Origin: Prorocentrum cordatum
Lineage: Eukaryota; Sar; Dinophyceae; Prorocentrales; Prorocentraceae
NCBI GenBank assembly: GCA_963575745.1
Contig: CAUYUJ010017849.1
Span: 481,423-541,422 of the forward strand
DNA: 60,000 nucleotides
Direction of reading: 5' to 3'
Part shown: positions 17,301 to 27,865 of the stretch, piece by piece
Numbering within the stretch: the stretch's first letter is position 1
Layout of the letters: every line of letters starts with the position of its first letter
Notes under the pieces: model-generated
The model's input: only the letters and a program-made list of their open reading frames with translations
The model's database searches: none
What the model was told of the DNA's origin: nothing
Made by a program: the position numbers and the translations under genes

Positions 17301-18915
17301 ATGACGCTGCCCCCTACGGACCTCCTGCAGATCCCCTCCAACGGATCCTTGTGGCCCCCACTACTGGGCTTGTGGGACTTCTTGCAGGGTACCAAGGCCT
17401 GCCTAGTGGCACATCGGGACCTACTCCTACATTATACCACAGCCCTCCTTAGGCAGGCTACTACTGCTGACTCCCTGGCTCACTGTGCTAACCTGGCCAA
17501 TGAAGTATCCAGTGCCTGGTCCAAACATCCGTATGACGTGGTGTTCGCCAAGCTCAGAGGCATGGGCATAGGGTCCCGAAAACGATGTTCAGCACGTGCA
17601 CTGCCTACGGTTGAATTGGAAGACTGTACCATGACTACCACACATGTGGAAGCGGCGGACATGTGGCTTCGCCACTTCGCAGACGAAGAAGTAGGCATTG
17701 TGGTCCCAATGTGTGAAGCTAGTGCACTTCAGGCTCAACCCCCAGCCCTACCCGACAGCCTCACGCACAACATTCCGCAGAGCGAAGCTTTCTTGCCCAC
17801 GCTCGCCTCCTTCCAGCAGGCGTGCAAGGCTGCGAGAGCTTCAGCTGCCAGCCTGGATAGTATCCCAGGCGCGCTGCTCAGGAAGTTTGGCCCCACCATC
17901 GCATCCCATTATTTCCCAATAATGGCAACATCAGTACTACGGCTGGGAAAACCACTACAATGGAAAAGAAGGAACTACTGGAACATATGGAAACGGAAGG
18001 CCAATGCAGCTAAGTGTAATAACCATAGGGCAATCATGACATCCTCCTAGGTGGGTAAGAACTACCGCAAGCTGCTACGCGACCCTACCGTGCGGTCCCT
18101 TCCCCTTGCAGCAGGTGGTTCGCAGTATGGAGGAATCGAGGGGAGAGGAGTCGATCTGGCAGCACTCGCACTACGCCTGTTTCAAGAGTTAGCGCTTGCA
18201 ATGTGCACCTCGGCTCTTTTTGCCATGATTGATGCGGTCTCTGCTTTCTGTCGTGCTATTCGGGAGCTAGTCCTGCAGCTTGGCACTAGCGATGCGGAGC
18301 TTCGCCACATCCTCCGCACGGCAGGACTACCAGAAGCAGCAGTGGAGGACCTCAAGACACACATTGCCACACATCCCACCCTACTTGAGGCTGCGGGTGT
18401 TTCCCAACATGTGAGGGCCCTGATCGCGGACAGCTACCATTCCACCTGGTTTTGGTACCCGGGGGCCACTTCTGTCGCTTTTATCTTGTCGGGAGCGGTG
18501 CCAAGGCAACAACTTGGGGACGTGATTTTCAACTACGTTATGTCTGCGTGTGTCAAGGAGGCCCAAGCCGGCCTGAGGGAGCTCGAACTGGAAATCAAGA
18601 TCCCCATCAGTCTCCATAGCAGCCTCTCACAGATGCTCCACGAGACCCCCAACAGGATGCAAGGAGATCTACACATCTGCTTCTTCGACAATGAGGCCTT
18701 CGTACTACTAGGACCTGCCATGCATCTGATACAGGTGGCACCGAAGGTGGTAGAGATAGTGGCTGCAAGCTTCGTGCGCAAAGGACTACAGCTCAACTTT
18801 GCAGAAGGGAAGACAGAGGTGCTGTTTCAACTGCGAGGGAAGGGATCTCGCGCTGCCCAGCATCTAGTGTGGCACGACTTGCAGGGTCAATTTGACATCG
18901 ACTCACCTTGGACAG
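17301..18915 (+). pseudogene. LINE reverse transcriptase, interrupted
   Basis: One frame (0) interrupted by TAG at 18048-18050. Before the stop: ASAASLDSIPGALLRKF and PLQWKRR...IWKRKA...CNNHRAI, matching the RT fingers (GxDGIP and K-G/R...NxR motifs). After it: ALFAMIDAVSAFCRAI, the motif A position where an aspartate followed by AF is expected, then ICFFDNEAFVLL at motif C where active enzymes have YADD or FADD. Here the second Asp is Asn, so the RT is probably inactive. FAEGKTEVLF fits the segment after motif C. Confidence 0.75.
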
Positions 18916-19735
18916 TTTACTCTAAAGGCTGTACGCCGATACCCACATCTGGGCACCGACCTAGACGAGCTCGCATCCACAGGTCCCGAGCGTGCGCACA
19001 GAGAGGCATCAATCCAGCAATCCTCCCAACAGCTGAGGCGACGCATTTTTGCGACTAATCATGCCCTACCAAGGGTGGCGGCACTACATCTTACGGATAC
19101 TCTACTTTTCTCTGGCTTGCCCTTCAATGCAAGGACATGGCCACAACTAACGGCTGCACAGCACACCCACTTACAGCATGTGATGCTCAAACAATGCCGA
19201 CAGGTTTTGTGCCTACCGCAAGGCACGCAAGATACAGAGCGCGACACGTATGTTTTAGCGCGTGCACAACGAGCTACGCTCACGACAATTTTGAGGATTC
19301 ACAGGCTGCGGGTACCATCACGGTATGTACACGCTGCGCGGGCTCGTTGCACATGTGTACCGCACGGCACAGGAGTGCCACGGAACATCATGGCTGCATC
19401 GCATCTTTGATGACCTGGACTGGCTACGCACGGTACATGTTAAGCTGCGCGATATGCCCAGCCCGACTGATGACTTTACCCAGTGGGAACAGCACACGTT
19501 GTGCTCACTATCAGCGTGGCGGCGCACGCTGAATACCGCCATGCGAGCTGAGGCGAATGCCCAGGCACGAGCTGCCCTGGCACAGAAGGCCTCAGATACT
19601 TTTTTTCGAGATGGTACGGCCTACTGGTGTCCCCGTGCCACTTACAGACCCGACACATGCACTCTTCCCAACTGCTGCCCCGACTCCCGAATTACTATGT
19701 ATGTGGTGTACGTGTCAGGCCACTACTGCTAAGGG
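18892..19735 (+). pseudogene. LINE region after RT (thumb-like), two frames
   Basis: Frame 1 carries YPHLGTDLD followed by a long Arg/Gln/Leu-rich helical stretch (QLRRRIF...ALPRVAALHLTDTLL) typical of the post-RT region of LINEs. Frame 2 from about 19325 continues with WLRTVHVKLRDMPSP and a helix ending before the zinc-finger region. No enzymatic motif was recognised. The frame changes near 18,915, 19,330 and 19,600. Confidence 0.55.
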
Positions 19736-21250
19736 ACTCTGGCAGCACATCATACGTACACACTACAGCTTTGTGGACATCGTATCGAGATTTATGGGAG
19801 AGGGCTCTTTATGCACGTCTTGCTCCACATCCTTCTCTACCAGGCGGGCCCTTCGTAATCATCTAGCCAACGACGCCCCACGCTGTTGCCTTGCTTACTT
19901 TCTGCACGGCACTGTGCTCAGTGCCGACCGAGCCGAGGAGCTCAAGCAGCAAGAGGCCAAGGACCTCGCACGACAAAAAAGAGCTGGTCTCGGGCGCTGG
20001 AGGAGCGCCTATCCAGCACGTGTGATCATACCGCCTGACGGCTTATACCCCGCCGCCACGCTCGTGACCTCCCACTTCACTGAGAGCGAGGCACGAGAGC
20101 TACTACGTACCCCAGGAGCGTGTTATGTATTTACCCTACATGCCCTCCCCCAATACCAAGCTCTGCTTGCAGATTCCGACGAGAAGACACCGCCGGCCCA
20201 ACCACAATTCGCCGACAGATACTGGAGATACCGAACCCAGGACTTCACAGGCTGGGCGATGGAAAAGGTCCCGTGCCGTATCTATCGCACCACCATCGTT
20301 TTCCTCAACTTATTTTCAGGCCAGCGTCGACACGGCGACATCCAGACCTGGATGGAGGGTCACTACACGTCGGCACAGTATGAAGTCGTCATGCTCAGCG
20401 TGGACATTGCCATCAATGCGGAGTTAGGTGACCTTACCAGACAGACCACTATCGACACCTGGACCGAACACATCCTGGCCAGGAGAGTGTGGAACAGGAG
20501 GGGGGGGGGCCCACCATGTGAAACATGGAGCGCAGCCAGATGGCTCGAGGGCCCCCCCCCCTGAGAACCCATGCCTGGGTCTGGGGGCTGCCAGCTGTCA
20601 CCGACCACCAGTCCCAACAACTCGATGTGAGCAGCAGCCTACTATGGAGAACGGTTCACTTGATTGCGTGTCACGTCAAAGCTGGCACGAGTGCGTGGAT
20701 GGAGCACCCAGAGCCCGCATGGTGGCGTACACAAGCTCCCTCGAGCTTCTTCTGGGAACCCCTTGAGGCTCTACAATCCAGCTTGGTGTGTTACACGGCC
20801 AACTTTGACCAATGTGTGCATCAAGACTGTAGCCAGGAGGACATTGGGAAGGCCCCCACAAGGCTCCTTGGATTTCGCATGCCCACCCTGGTCCCCAACC
20901 TGCTCAGTGCTGGAACCCGAGGGCGTTGTGACCACCCCAAAGGATCCCATCTCTCGCTCCAGGGCAAGACCGACCAGATCGCTTTTCGAACAAATCGGAA
21001 GAAAACATACCCGCCCGACATGTGCCGACACATCGCATCAGCCATAGCTGATACTATCAAGTCTCAATTTGCTCCACTATTTGAATGTGACGTGGACGCA
21101 GAAGATTCCGACAAGGCTCTTGTCGATGATCTCTGGACTTTCATTGCAAAGATAATGGATAACAATGAACGGAAAACAATAAACAACGCTCGCTACGCTA
21201 CGCTCGCCAGGGAACCAATAAACAACGGATTGACCCAGAAAGGCACATAG
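19557..21250 (+). pseudogene. LINE C-terminal zinc fingers and methyltransferase-like domain
   Basis: Frame 0 contains a CMWCTC...H...H finger (about 19,700-19,770) and a CTSC-x12-H-x7-C finger (about 19,807-19,890). A methyltransferase-like domain follows: LNLFSGQRR (motif I position, about 20,300), MLSVD (motif II), GGPPCETWSAARW (Pro-Cys motif, about 20,506-20,545). After a run of ten C at about 20,552 the reading moves to frame 2: EHPEPAWW, FDQC, KAPTRLL and GRCDHPKGSH. The ORF ends at the TAG at 21248-21250. The domain shares its late blocks with copia pol and with the third element. The poly-C frame change may be decay or a sequencing error. Confidence 0.7.
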
Positions 21251-21255
21251 TCCAG

Positions 21256-21640
21256 ATGGACCATGAGCAGTGCGATTACGATTCGACTCCTGCCCCTGAT
21301 CCTACTCCTGCTTCTGAGTGCCCACCCTCTCCCGTTTTTCCTGGGGACCTGAGCGTTGAACATGAGGTAGAGGATTTCCTAGGGCCTCTCCCCCCCTCTC
21401 TCCCTCCTTGCTGTCGCCGCCGCCGTCGCTGCCTCTCCCGCCCCCCCCTCCTCCCTTGAGCGAGAAACTGATCGCCAGAATTGCAGCGAACCGCCAGGCC
21501 GCCCGCGCCCGCAAGGCCGAGAAGCCCGAGGTGGAGGCGCAGCGCAGGGCGCCATGGAGAGGGAGGCTGTCTTTCGCCTCCCATTTCTCCCCTGGCCCCT
21601 GCCTTTTTCCCTAAGCCCCACATGTGGGCCTCAACTGGAC
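21256..21640 (+). CDS. Possible exon(s) of an unidentified protein with an RPA-binding-like helix
   Basis: Two adjacent open stretches: frame 1 starts MDHEQC at 21256 and is acidic and Pro-rich; frame 0 from about 21,408 reads PPLSEKLIARIAANRQAA followed by a basic helix. The ARIAANRQAARARKA pattern resembles the short helix (RIxxNRxxA) by which XPA, UNG2 and SMARCAL1 bind RPA, but short basic helices are common. The frames could be joined by splicing or by an indel. There is no other support for a gene here. Confidence 0.3.
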
Positions 21641-21683
21641 ATGAGCACGGCGACACCGCCAATGCCACCGTCTCACCACCACC

Positions 21684-21793
21684 TCCCTCCTCCCTCCTCC
21701 TCCTCCTCCTCCTCCTCCTCCTCCTCCTCCTCCTCCTCCTTCTCCCTCCTCCTCCTCCTCCTCCTCCTCCTCCTCCTCCTCCTCCTCCTCCTA
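21684..21793. repeat. (TCC)n microsatellite
   Basis: About 110 bases of TCC repeats with a few TTC and CCC interruptions. It creates poly-Ser, poly-Leu and poly-Pro artefacts in the plus frames and poly-Glu, poly-Gly and poly-Arg artefacts on the minus strand. Confidence 0.95.
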
Positions 21794-21824
21794 GCGCCAG
21801 CTCGGCCCAGGCCCCCTCCGGGCC

Positions 21825-22475
21825 TTGCGAGCCAGCGCCACCGGCGCCCCCCGCGCCGTCTCCCCCCGCCCTTTCCTCCCCATGCCGCCGCCATGGTATG
21901 TGGCGCGCGCTGCTGATGGACGGCCTGCCCGGCCACGCCGGTCCGCGGCGGAGCGCCGCGCCCAGGCCGATCGGGCCCAGGCGCGCGCCGCCCAGGCACT
22001 CTTGCGGGCCTTTCGGGGCCTTCAGCACCGCGGCTGCCACGCGACGCGGTTCGGCGCCGCCTTGGTCGCGGCGCTCGGCGACGAGTTCGCCGGGGCGCCT
22101 CGCGATGCTGCTGTTCTCCCTCGTCCGGATGGCCCTGCAGGTCGTTACTGCGCTGATGGTCGTGAAGCTTCTGACCCAGCTCACAAGGGCAAGGACAAGA
22201 GCCCCAGCAAGGGCAAGGACAAGAGCCTCGACAAGAGCGACAAGAAGAAGGGCACGGGAGATGGCACTCCAGCCCCTGACCCTTGGCACCATGGCGGAGG
22301 AGGTCCCTGGTCTCCGGCAGCTCGTCCTGCTGCTGCTGATTCTGCTCCTCCTCCCGATCCTGCACGCGAAGTGGCGGCGCCGGCAAGGGAGTGCCGCGCT
22401 TGTGTCCGTGCGCGCCGGTTCGGCGCCCTGCATTGCAGGGACCATGGGCCGCTGGGACGGCCGTCTCCTCTCTGA
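21825..22475 (+). CDS. Hypothetical 216-residue ORF, Ala/Arg/Pro-rich
   Basis: Open from an ATG at 21825. It has an Ala/Arg helical part (ERRAQADRAQARAAQALL), a globular-looking stretch with LVAALGDEF, then a KGKDKSPSKGKDKS lysine-rich repeat and a C-terminal CRACVRARRFGALHC cluster that could bind metal. It overlaps open frames on both strands caused by GC-rich simple sequence, so coding status is doubtful. Confidence 0.3.
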   Translation: MRASATGAPRAVSPRPFLPMPPPWYVARAADGRPARPRRSAAERRAQADRAQARAAQALLRAFRGLQHRGCHATRFGAALVAALGDEFAGAPRDAAVLPRPDGPAGRYCADGREASDPAHKGKDKSPSKGKDKSLDKSDKKKGTGDGTPAPDPWHHGGGGPWSPAARPAAADSAPPPDPAREVAAPARECRACVRARRFGALHCRDHGPLGRPSPL

Positions 22476-22602
22476 GGCTGGGGTTTCTGGCATGTCGGTT
22501 GGGGGGGTAGCCCTGTGCCGCTTAGCGGTGCAGGGTCTCTCCTCTAACCTTCGTTGCTGGAGGGTTCAGCCTTGTCCGCTCGAAGTGTCCAATCCAATCC
22601 AA

Positions 22603-22644
22603 TCCTCCTCCTCCTCCTCCTCCTCCTCCTCCTCCTCCTCCTCC
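22603..22644. repeat. (TCC)n microsatellite
   Basis: Fourteen TCC units in a GC-rich setting. The flanking frames are not convincing as coding. Confidence 0.95.
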
Positions 22645-22659
22645 GTCCACGCAGTCCCT

Positions 22660-23540
22660 GCGCGGCGATCGGGCGAGAGCAGCATCTTTCGCTGGCTCGC
22701 GCGCGGCCTGCGGCCGCCTTCCGGCGGCCCAGCGCCGCGCCCTAAGCGGGAACGCAACTTCCAGGCAACAAAGCTGCACGCGGCCTCGGTGAGGGCGACA
22801 GTTCGCCCGTTCGCGCGCAGACCCGCGCCCAAAGGCTGGGCGAGAGAAACAGATGCGCCACGCCCGAAGAGAGCGCAAATTTCAGACAAGAGCGCTTGGG
22901 CGAGAGCTGCATTTTGTCCGCTCGTGCGTGTACCTGTCGTCGTCGTCGCCGTCGTCGAATTGAACAGATCTACGCCGCTACCAAACAAGAGAGCAGCTCG
23001 GGACAAATTAGCAAGATCGGTTGGTTCAGGCATCGTAGGCCGCTCTCCGCGCGACTATTTTCCGTGTATTTTATGCGTGCTGTTCTGAGTGCGTGAAGTG
23101 TAGACGGCCCCACTTCCAGGGGGTCTGCCTTCGACGCCCTGGCCTCTCAGGCCTCTTGACGGCGCCCCGCCATGTCCTACTCCACCGACTCGCCCAGGTC
23201 TTTCAACCGTGCAAGCTGGCAACATAACACACGTCGAGAACAAGCGCGGTCACCATGCCCCACACCTCGACTCGGCCCGGCACCCGTCACCCTCAACTTT
23301 CCGGACCATAAAATCCAAGCCTCATCGCAACGCTTGACGTCTCTCGAGCTGATGATGGATGGCGCGGCAAGCGTTTGCGCAAGCTGCACCACTGGGTGGC
23401 CAGTCCTCGGAGCCCACTGCCCTTACATCAAGCGACCCTCGGGTAGAAAAGAAACGGGATCCTTCGGGAACATAAGCTCCCCGTTCAAGCTGGGGGGCGA
23501 CCAGAACCCTTAGGGCACTGTCCTTATACGCCCCACCGCC
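22660..23540. other. GC-rich region without a recognisable gene
   Basis: Several short open frames occur on both strands, but none contains a recognisable motif. A CGTCGTCGTCGCCGTCGTCG trinucleotide patch lies near 22,935-22,955. Base composition drops toward AT after 23,500. Confidence 0.5.
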
Positions 23541-23554
23541 TCAAATCACTGTCG

Positions 23555-24365
23555 ACCCGATTGGGGGTCCCACTGACAAGACGCGAGGGGCCAAATGACA
23601 ATCCAAGCAAGGCCCCGCTGACAACAAGCGGAAGCCTCGCTGACAACCCGCCACGGGTCCCATTGACAACCCGTCACGGCCCGACTGGGACGGTCTAGTG
23701 GGCTGTCAACGGGCTATGAATACACGTCGTTCATTTCTAATCGTGCTTATTTCTAATCGTGCTCGTTTCTAATTGTTCCTGGTCCCCTAGTGGCCAGGAA
23801 GAGGCCCAGGATAGAACACTTAGAAATGAAAGGATCATGGCCCCCAAAAAATCAAAGAACACTCGAATAATTAGGAATGAACAAATGTAGGCTGACAAAT
23901 GCTTGTCATTTGACTCTCATTGGATGACTCGTGGATTGCCCGTGATTTGTGACCTGGCTGTCCGCTCAGGCTGTCCGCGGTGTGGTCAGCCGGGGTGCCT
24001 GTCGCCCCCCCAACAGGTGCGACACCTGTCGCATCGGGTCACTGGGAACGTCCGCCATTCGCCCCCCGCCTCCTCCAGTCGCAGGCTGCCGTCGACAAAA
24101 CACAGTGGCTCCCACTAACAACTTATGCACAACTCCACTGACAGGTCACTGAGAGCCCACTGATAAGACTCTAACCTCTAATCTCCCCTCTCCTTATCAT
24201 CCCACCTGGTTGAGTCCTAGCGGGTTTCCAGTGGGATCCCAGCGGAAGCCCCGTCGGGTTGCCAGTGGTGCCAGAGAGGATTGTCAGTGGGGACGGGGCG
24301 GCAATGCAGTGGCACCCTTGCGGGTTGGCAATGGGGCCTGGGAGAAGTTGCCAGACGAGCCTCCA
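23555..24365. repeat. Scattered CCACTGACAA words, direct then inverted
   Basis: CCACTGACAA-like words recur in plus orientation near 23,570, 23,610, 23,640, 23,660, 24,110, 24,130 and 24,155, mostly as C-x-CTGACAA-C. From about 24,255 to 24,360 the complement (TTGYCAGTGG) recurs four or five times. A 16-bp tandem repeat (TTTCTAATCGTGCTTA, three units) lies at about 23,730-23,777. No gene was seen in 23,540-24,770. Confidence 0.5.
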
Positions 24366-24769
24366 GAATGATTGTAAATGCCCGTCGGAGACTTCTATGC
24401 GGATGATCCGTTCGAAGGCCAGCGTTGAAGCGCAGCCGCCGCGCCCACGCACCCCGCCAAGACCGCGGGCGCAACGGTCTCGCACCTGTGTCGCCAGGAA
24501 CCTGATCGGACAAGAACGGGAAGCTCCGCTGTAGTCTAATGGGCGTATTTGGCGAAGCAGAAAAGGAAGGCGAGGACAACGAGGAGTCGATGACGAGGGC
24601 GACGTGGCGAACGTGAGGATAGCGAGGAGGAGCATAGAGGAAGAGACGCACAAGGACGAGGACGAAGAGAACGAGGGCGAGTACGAGGAGGAATGCGGAG
24701 GGCGATGATGACGATGGCGACGACGACAACGACAGAGGACAGTACGATGCAGTTGGAGAAAGACGTTGC

Positions 24770-25490
24770 TCCTGGCGCCGCGCGGGGTTCTCTTGGGGCC
24801 TGTTGGGGGCTTCTTGGGGGCCCCGTGGGTCCTCTTATGGGCTTCTGGGGTCTTCTTGGGCTGTCTGGGCGCGTCGTGGGGTTCTGTGGGAGCTTTCTTA
24901 GGCCGTCTCGGCGCTGGGGGCCTCCTGGGGCGCTCCCGGGAGTCTTTTGGGGCCCTCTTGGCCCTTCTCGGGCCCTCTTGGGGGTCTTGTGAGCTGTCTG
25001 GGTGGCTCCTAGAGCGCTCTTGGGGGTCTCTTGGGGTCTTCTTGGGGCTCGCGGGGGCGTCTTTTGGGCCTCCCTTGGGCCGATGGAACGCCCTCCAAGA
25101 GCGATTCGAACACGACGTCGATGAGGAGTCCCCTCTTGGGCCGATTTTTGGAGGGTGTCTCGAGCGAAACGGCCATTTTGTCAAACACTCTTGGACTGTC
25201 CAGGCGTCTCTCGAGGGTTTGTGGGGGCTCTCTTGGGCTGTCTTGGCGTTATCTTGGACCGTCTTGGGGCTCTCTTGGCCAGTCCTGGGGCCTCTTCGCG
25301 CGCTCGGGGGGGCCTCTGGGCGCCTCTTGGGGGCCGCTGGGCGCCTCTTGGGGGCCTCTTGGGGGTCTCTTGGGCCCCCTCCGGGAGCGACTCCAAGATA
25401 AAGCTGGTTCGGAGTCCCCTCCGGAGCCGATTTTCCGAGGATGTCTCCAGCGAAACGGCCATTTTCCCGGAACCTACCCGGACAAGAACG
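24770..25490 (-). repeat. Degenerate CCAAGA short-period satellite (minus orientation)
   Basis: The plus strand shows repeated CTTGGGG/TCTTGGG words every 10-12 bases or so, the complement of the CCCAAGAGG satellite at 34.4-40 kb. Long open frames on both strands come from the absence of T-rich words and are not genes. Two copies of a conserved insert (CGAGCGAAACGGCCATTTT) lie at about 25,150-25,180 and 25,436-25,465. Confidence 0.7.
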
Positions 25491-25555
25491 GGAAGCGCCG
25501 CTTCTCTTAGCTTGCGTGCGCAGGCACACGGATTCCCACGTAAAGCGGAACGTGC

Positions 25556-25925
25556 TCCGTCGCTCTTGCGGCCTATTCTCTCGTGCTCCTGGTGTTTTAC
25601 TGCCGTGCTCCTTAGCTCTTGGGGTGTATTCTGCTTCCTGCTCTTCTTCTGCCGTGCTCCTTCGCTCTTGGGGTCTATTCTGCCGTGCTCCTCAGCTCTT
25701 GGGGTTTATTATGCCGTTCTCCTCGTCTTTTTCTGCCGTGCTCCTTCGCTCTTGGGGCCTATTCTGCCGTGTTCCTGGTCTATGTCTGCCGTGCTCCTTA
25801 GCTCTGGGGGTCTGTTCTGCCGTGCTCCTGCTCTTTTCTGGTGTGCTCTTTCGCTCTTGGGGCCTATTCTGCCGTGCTCCTTAGCTCTTGGGGTTTACTC
25901 TGCCGTGTTCCTGTTTTTCCCAACC
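25556..25925 (+). repeat. CTTGGGG / TTCTGCCGTGCTCC minisatellite, left part
   Basis: Repeats of CTCTTGGGGTCTATTCTGCC followed by GTGCTCC and a T-rich spacer, with a mixed period near 30 and 48 bases. The same repeat resumes at 27,866 on the far side of the 77-bp satellite. Confidence 0.8.
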
Positions 25926-26009
25926 ATCCTGTGGTGTTGGGTCCTCGTTTTGAAGAGACGGTGCCCCGCGTTCCCCTCCTTCCTCCCCCTCCTCCTCCCT
26001 CCTCCCCCT

Positions 26010-27800
26010 GGTGTTCGCATGCGGTTCCCCCACCCAGGGCAGCGCTTCGTGGCCCCATAGGGAGCTCCACCGAAGGCCCCAGTGGGGGTGTTCGCATGCG
26101 GTTCCCCCACCCAGGGCAGCGTTTCGTAGCCCCATAGGGAGCTCCACCGAAGGCCCCAGTGGGGGTGTTCGCATGCGGTTCCCCCACCCAGGGCAGCGTT
26201 TCGTGGCCCCATAGGGAGCTCCACCGAAGGCCCCAGTGGGGGTGTTCGCATGCGGTTCCCCCACCCAGGGCAGCGTTTCGTAGCCCCATAGGGAGCTCCA
26301 CCGAAGGCCCCAGTGGGGGTGTTCGCATGCGGTTCCCCCACCCAGGGCAGCGTTTCGTGGCCCCATAGGGAGCTCCACCGAAGGCCCCAGTGGGGGTGTT
26401 CGCATGCGGTTCCCCCACCCAGGGCAGCGTTTCGTAGCCCCATAGGGAGCTCCACCGAAGGCCCCAGTGGGGGTGTTCGCATGCGGTTCCCCCACCCAGG
26501 GCAGCGTTTCGTAGCCCCATAGGGAGCTCCACCGAAGGCCCCAGTGGGGGTGTTCGCATGCGGTTCCCCCACCCAGGGCAGCGTTTCGTGGCCCCATAGG
26601 GAGCTCCACCGAAGGCCCCAGTGGGGGTGTTCGCATGCGGTTCCCCCACCCAGGGCAGCGTTTCGTAGCCCCATAGGGAGCTCCACCGAAGGCCCCAGTG
26701 GGGGTGTTCGCATGCGGTTCCCCCACCCAGGGCAGCGTTTCGTGGCCCCATAGGGAGCTCCACCGAAGGCCCCAGTGGGGGTGTTCGCATGCGGTTGCTC
26801 CACCGAAGGCCCCAGTGGGGGTGTTCGCATGCGGTTCCCCCACCCAGGGCAGCGTTTCGTAGCCCCATAGGGAGCTCCACCGAAGGCCCCAGTGGGGGTG
26901 TTCGCATGCGGTTCCCCCACCCAGGGCAGCGTTTCGTGGCCCCATAGGGAGCTCCACCGAAGGCCCCAGTGGGGGTGTTCGCATGCGGTTCCCCCACCCA
27001 GGGCAGCGTTTCGTGGCCCCATAGGGAGCTCCACCGAAGGCCCCAGTGGGGGTGTTCGCATGCGGTTCCCCCACCCAGGGCAGCGTTTCGTAGCCCCATA
27101 GGGAGCTCCACCGAAGGCCCCAGTGGGGGTGTTCGCATGCGGTTCCCCCACCCAGGGCAGCGTTTCGTGGCCCCATAGGGAGCTCCACCGAAGGCCCCAG
27201 TGGGGGTGTTCGCATGCGGTTCCCCCACCCAGGGCAGCGTTTCGTAGCCCCATAGGGAGCTCCACCGAAGGCCCCAGTGGGGGTGTTCGCATGCGGTTCC
27301 CCCACCCAGGGCAGCGTTTCGTGGCCCCATAGGGAGCTCCACCGAAGGCCCCAGTGGGGGTGTTCGCATGCGGTTCCCCCACCCAGGGCAGCGTTTCGTG
27401 GCCCCATAGGGAGCTCCACCGAAGGCCCCAGTGGGGGTGTTCGCATGCGGTTCCCCCACCCAGGGCAGCGTTTCGTGGCCCCATAGGGAGCTCCACCAGG
27501 CCCCAGTGGCTGTTCGCATGCGGTTCCCCCACCCAGGGCAGCGCTTCGTGGCCCCATGGGGAGCTCCACCGAAAGCCCCCGTGGCGCAGTTCGCATGCGC
27601 TTCCCCCACCCAGGGCAGCGTTTCGTGGCACCATAGGGAGCTCCACCGAAGGCCCCAGTGGCGCAGTTCGCATGCGGTTCCCCCACCCAGGGCAGCGTTT
27701 CGTAGCCCCATAGGGAGCTCCACCGAAGGCCCGCCCCGGTGGCGCAGTCCGCATGCGGTTCCCCCATCCAAGGCAGCGCTTCGTGGCCCCATATGGAGCC
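26010..27800 (-). repeat. 77-bp tandem satellite, about 23 copies
   Basis: Each unit (plus strand) contains GTTCGCATGCGGTT, CCCCCACCCAGGGCAG, CGTTTCGTGGCCCCATAGGG and AGCTCCACCGAAGGCCCCAG. Distances such as 26,159 to 26,313 to 26,467 equal 154, twice 77. Units with CGTAGCC and CGTGGCC alternate through much of the array, so there is a partial 154-bp dimer structure. One unit is truncated near 26,795. The last three or four units (27,500-27,790) are divergent. 77 is not a multiple of 3, yet all three minus-strand frames are open across the array. Confidence 0.95.
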
Positions 27801-27865
27801 CCACCGAAAGCGGCACCCACAACGCGTTACCAACAATTGTTTATGGTTGGGTCTTTCGCCAGGAT

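Larger units (their letters stand above)
15584..21250 (+). mobile_element. Degenerate non-LTR (LINE) retrotransposon with C-terminal zinc finger and methyltransferase-like domain
   Basis: Coding remnants in all three plus frames line up as one element: RNase H tail, AP-type endonuclease, reverse transcriptase, thumb-like region, Cys/His fingers, methyltransferase-like domain. At least six frame changes and one in-frame TAG (18048-18050) break it, so it is a dead copy. The 3' end is taken at the last stop at about 21250, where TTTGAA- and AATAAACAACG-rich sequence follows the last domain. No poly(A) tail or target-site duplication was found. Confidence 0.8.

Noticed and set aside
21276-22493. 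405-codon minus-strand ORF rich in Gly and Arg
   Set aside because: Generated by the (TCC)n tract and GC-rich sequence; it has no motif and overlaps better plus-strand candidates.
24171-25529. 452-codon minus-strand ORF rich in Pro, Lys and Arg
   Set aside because: It is the CCAAGA satellite in translation, and similar ORFs appear wherever that satellite occurs.
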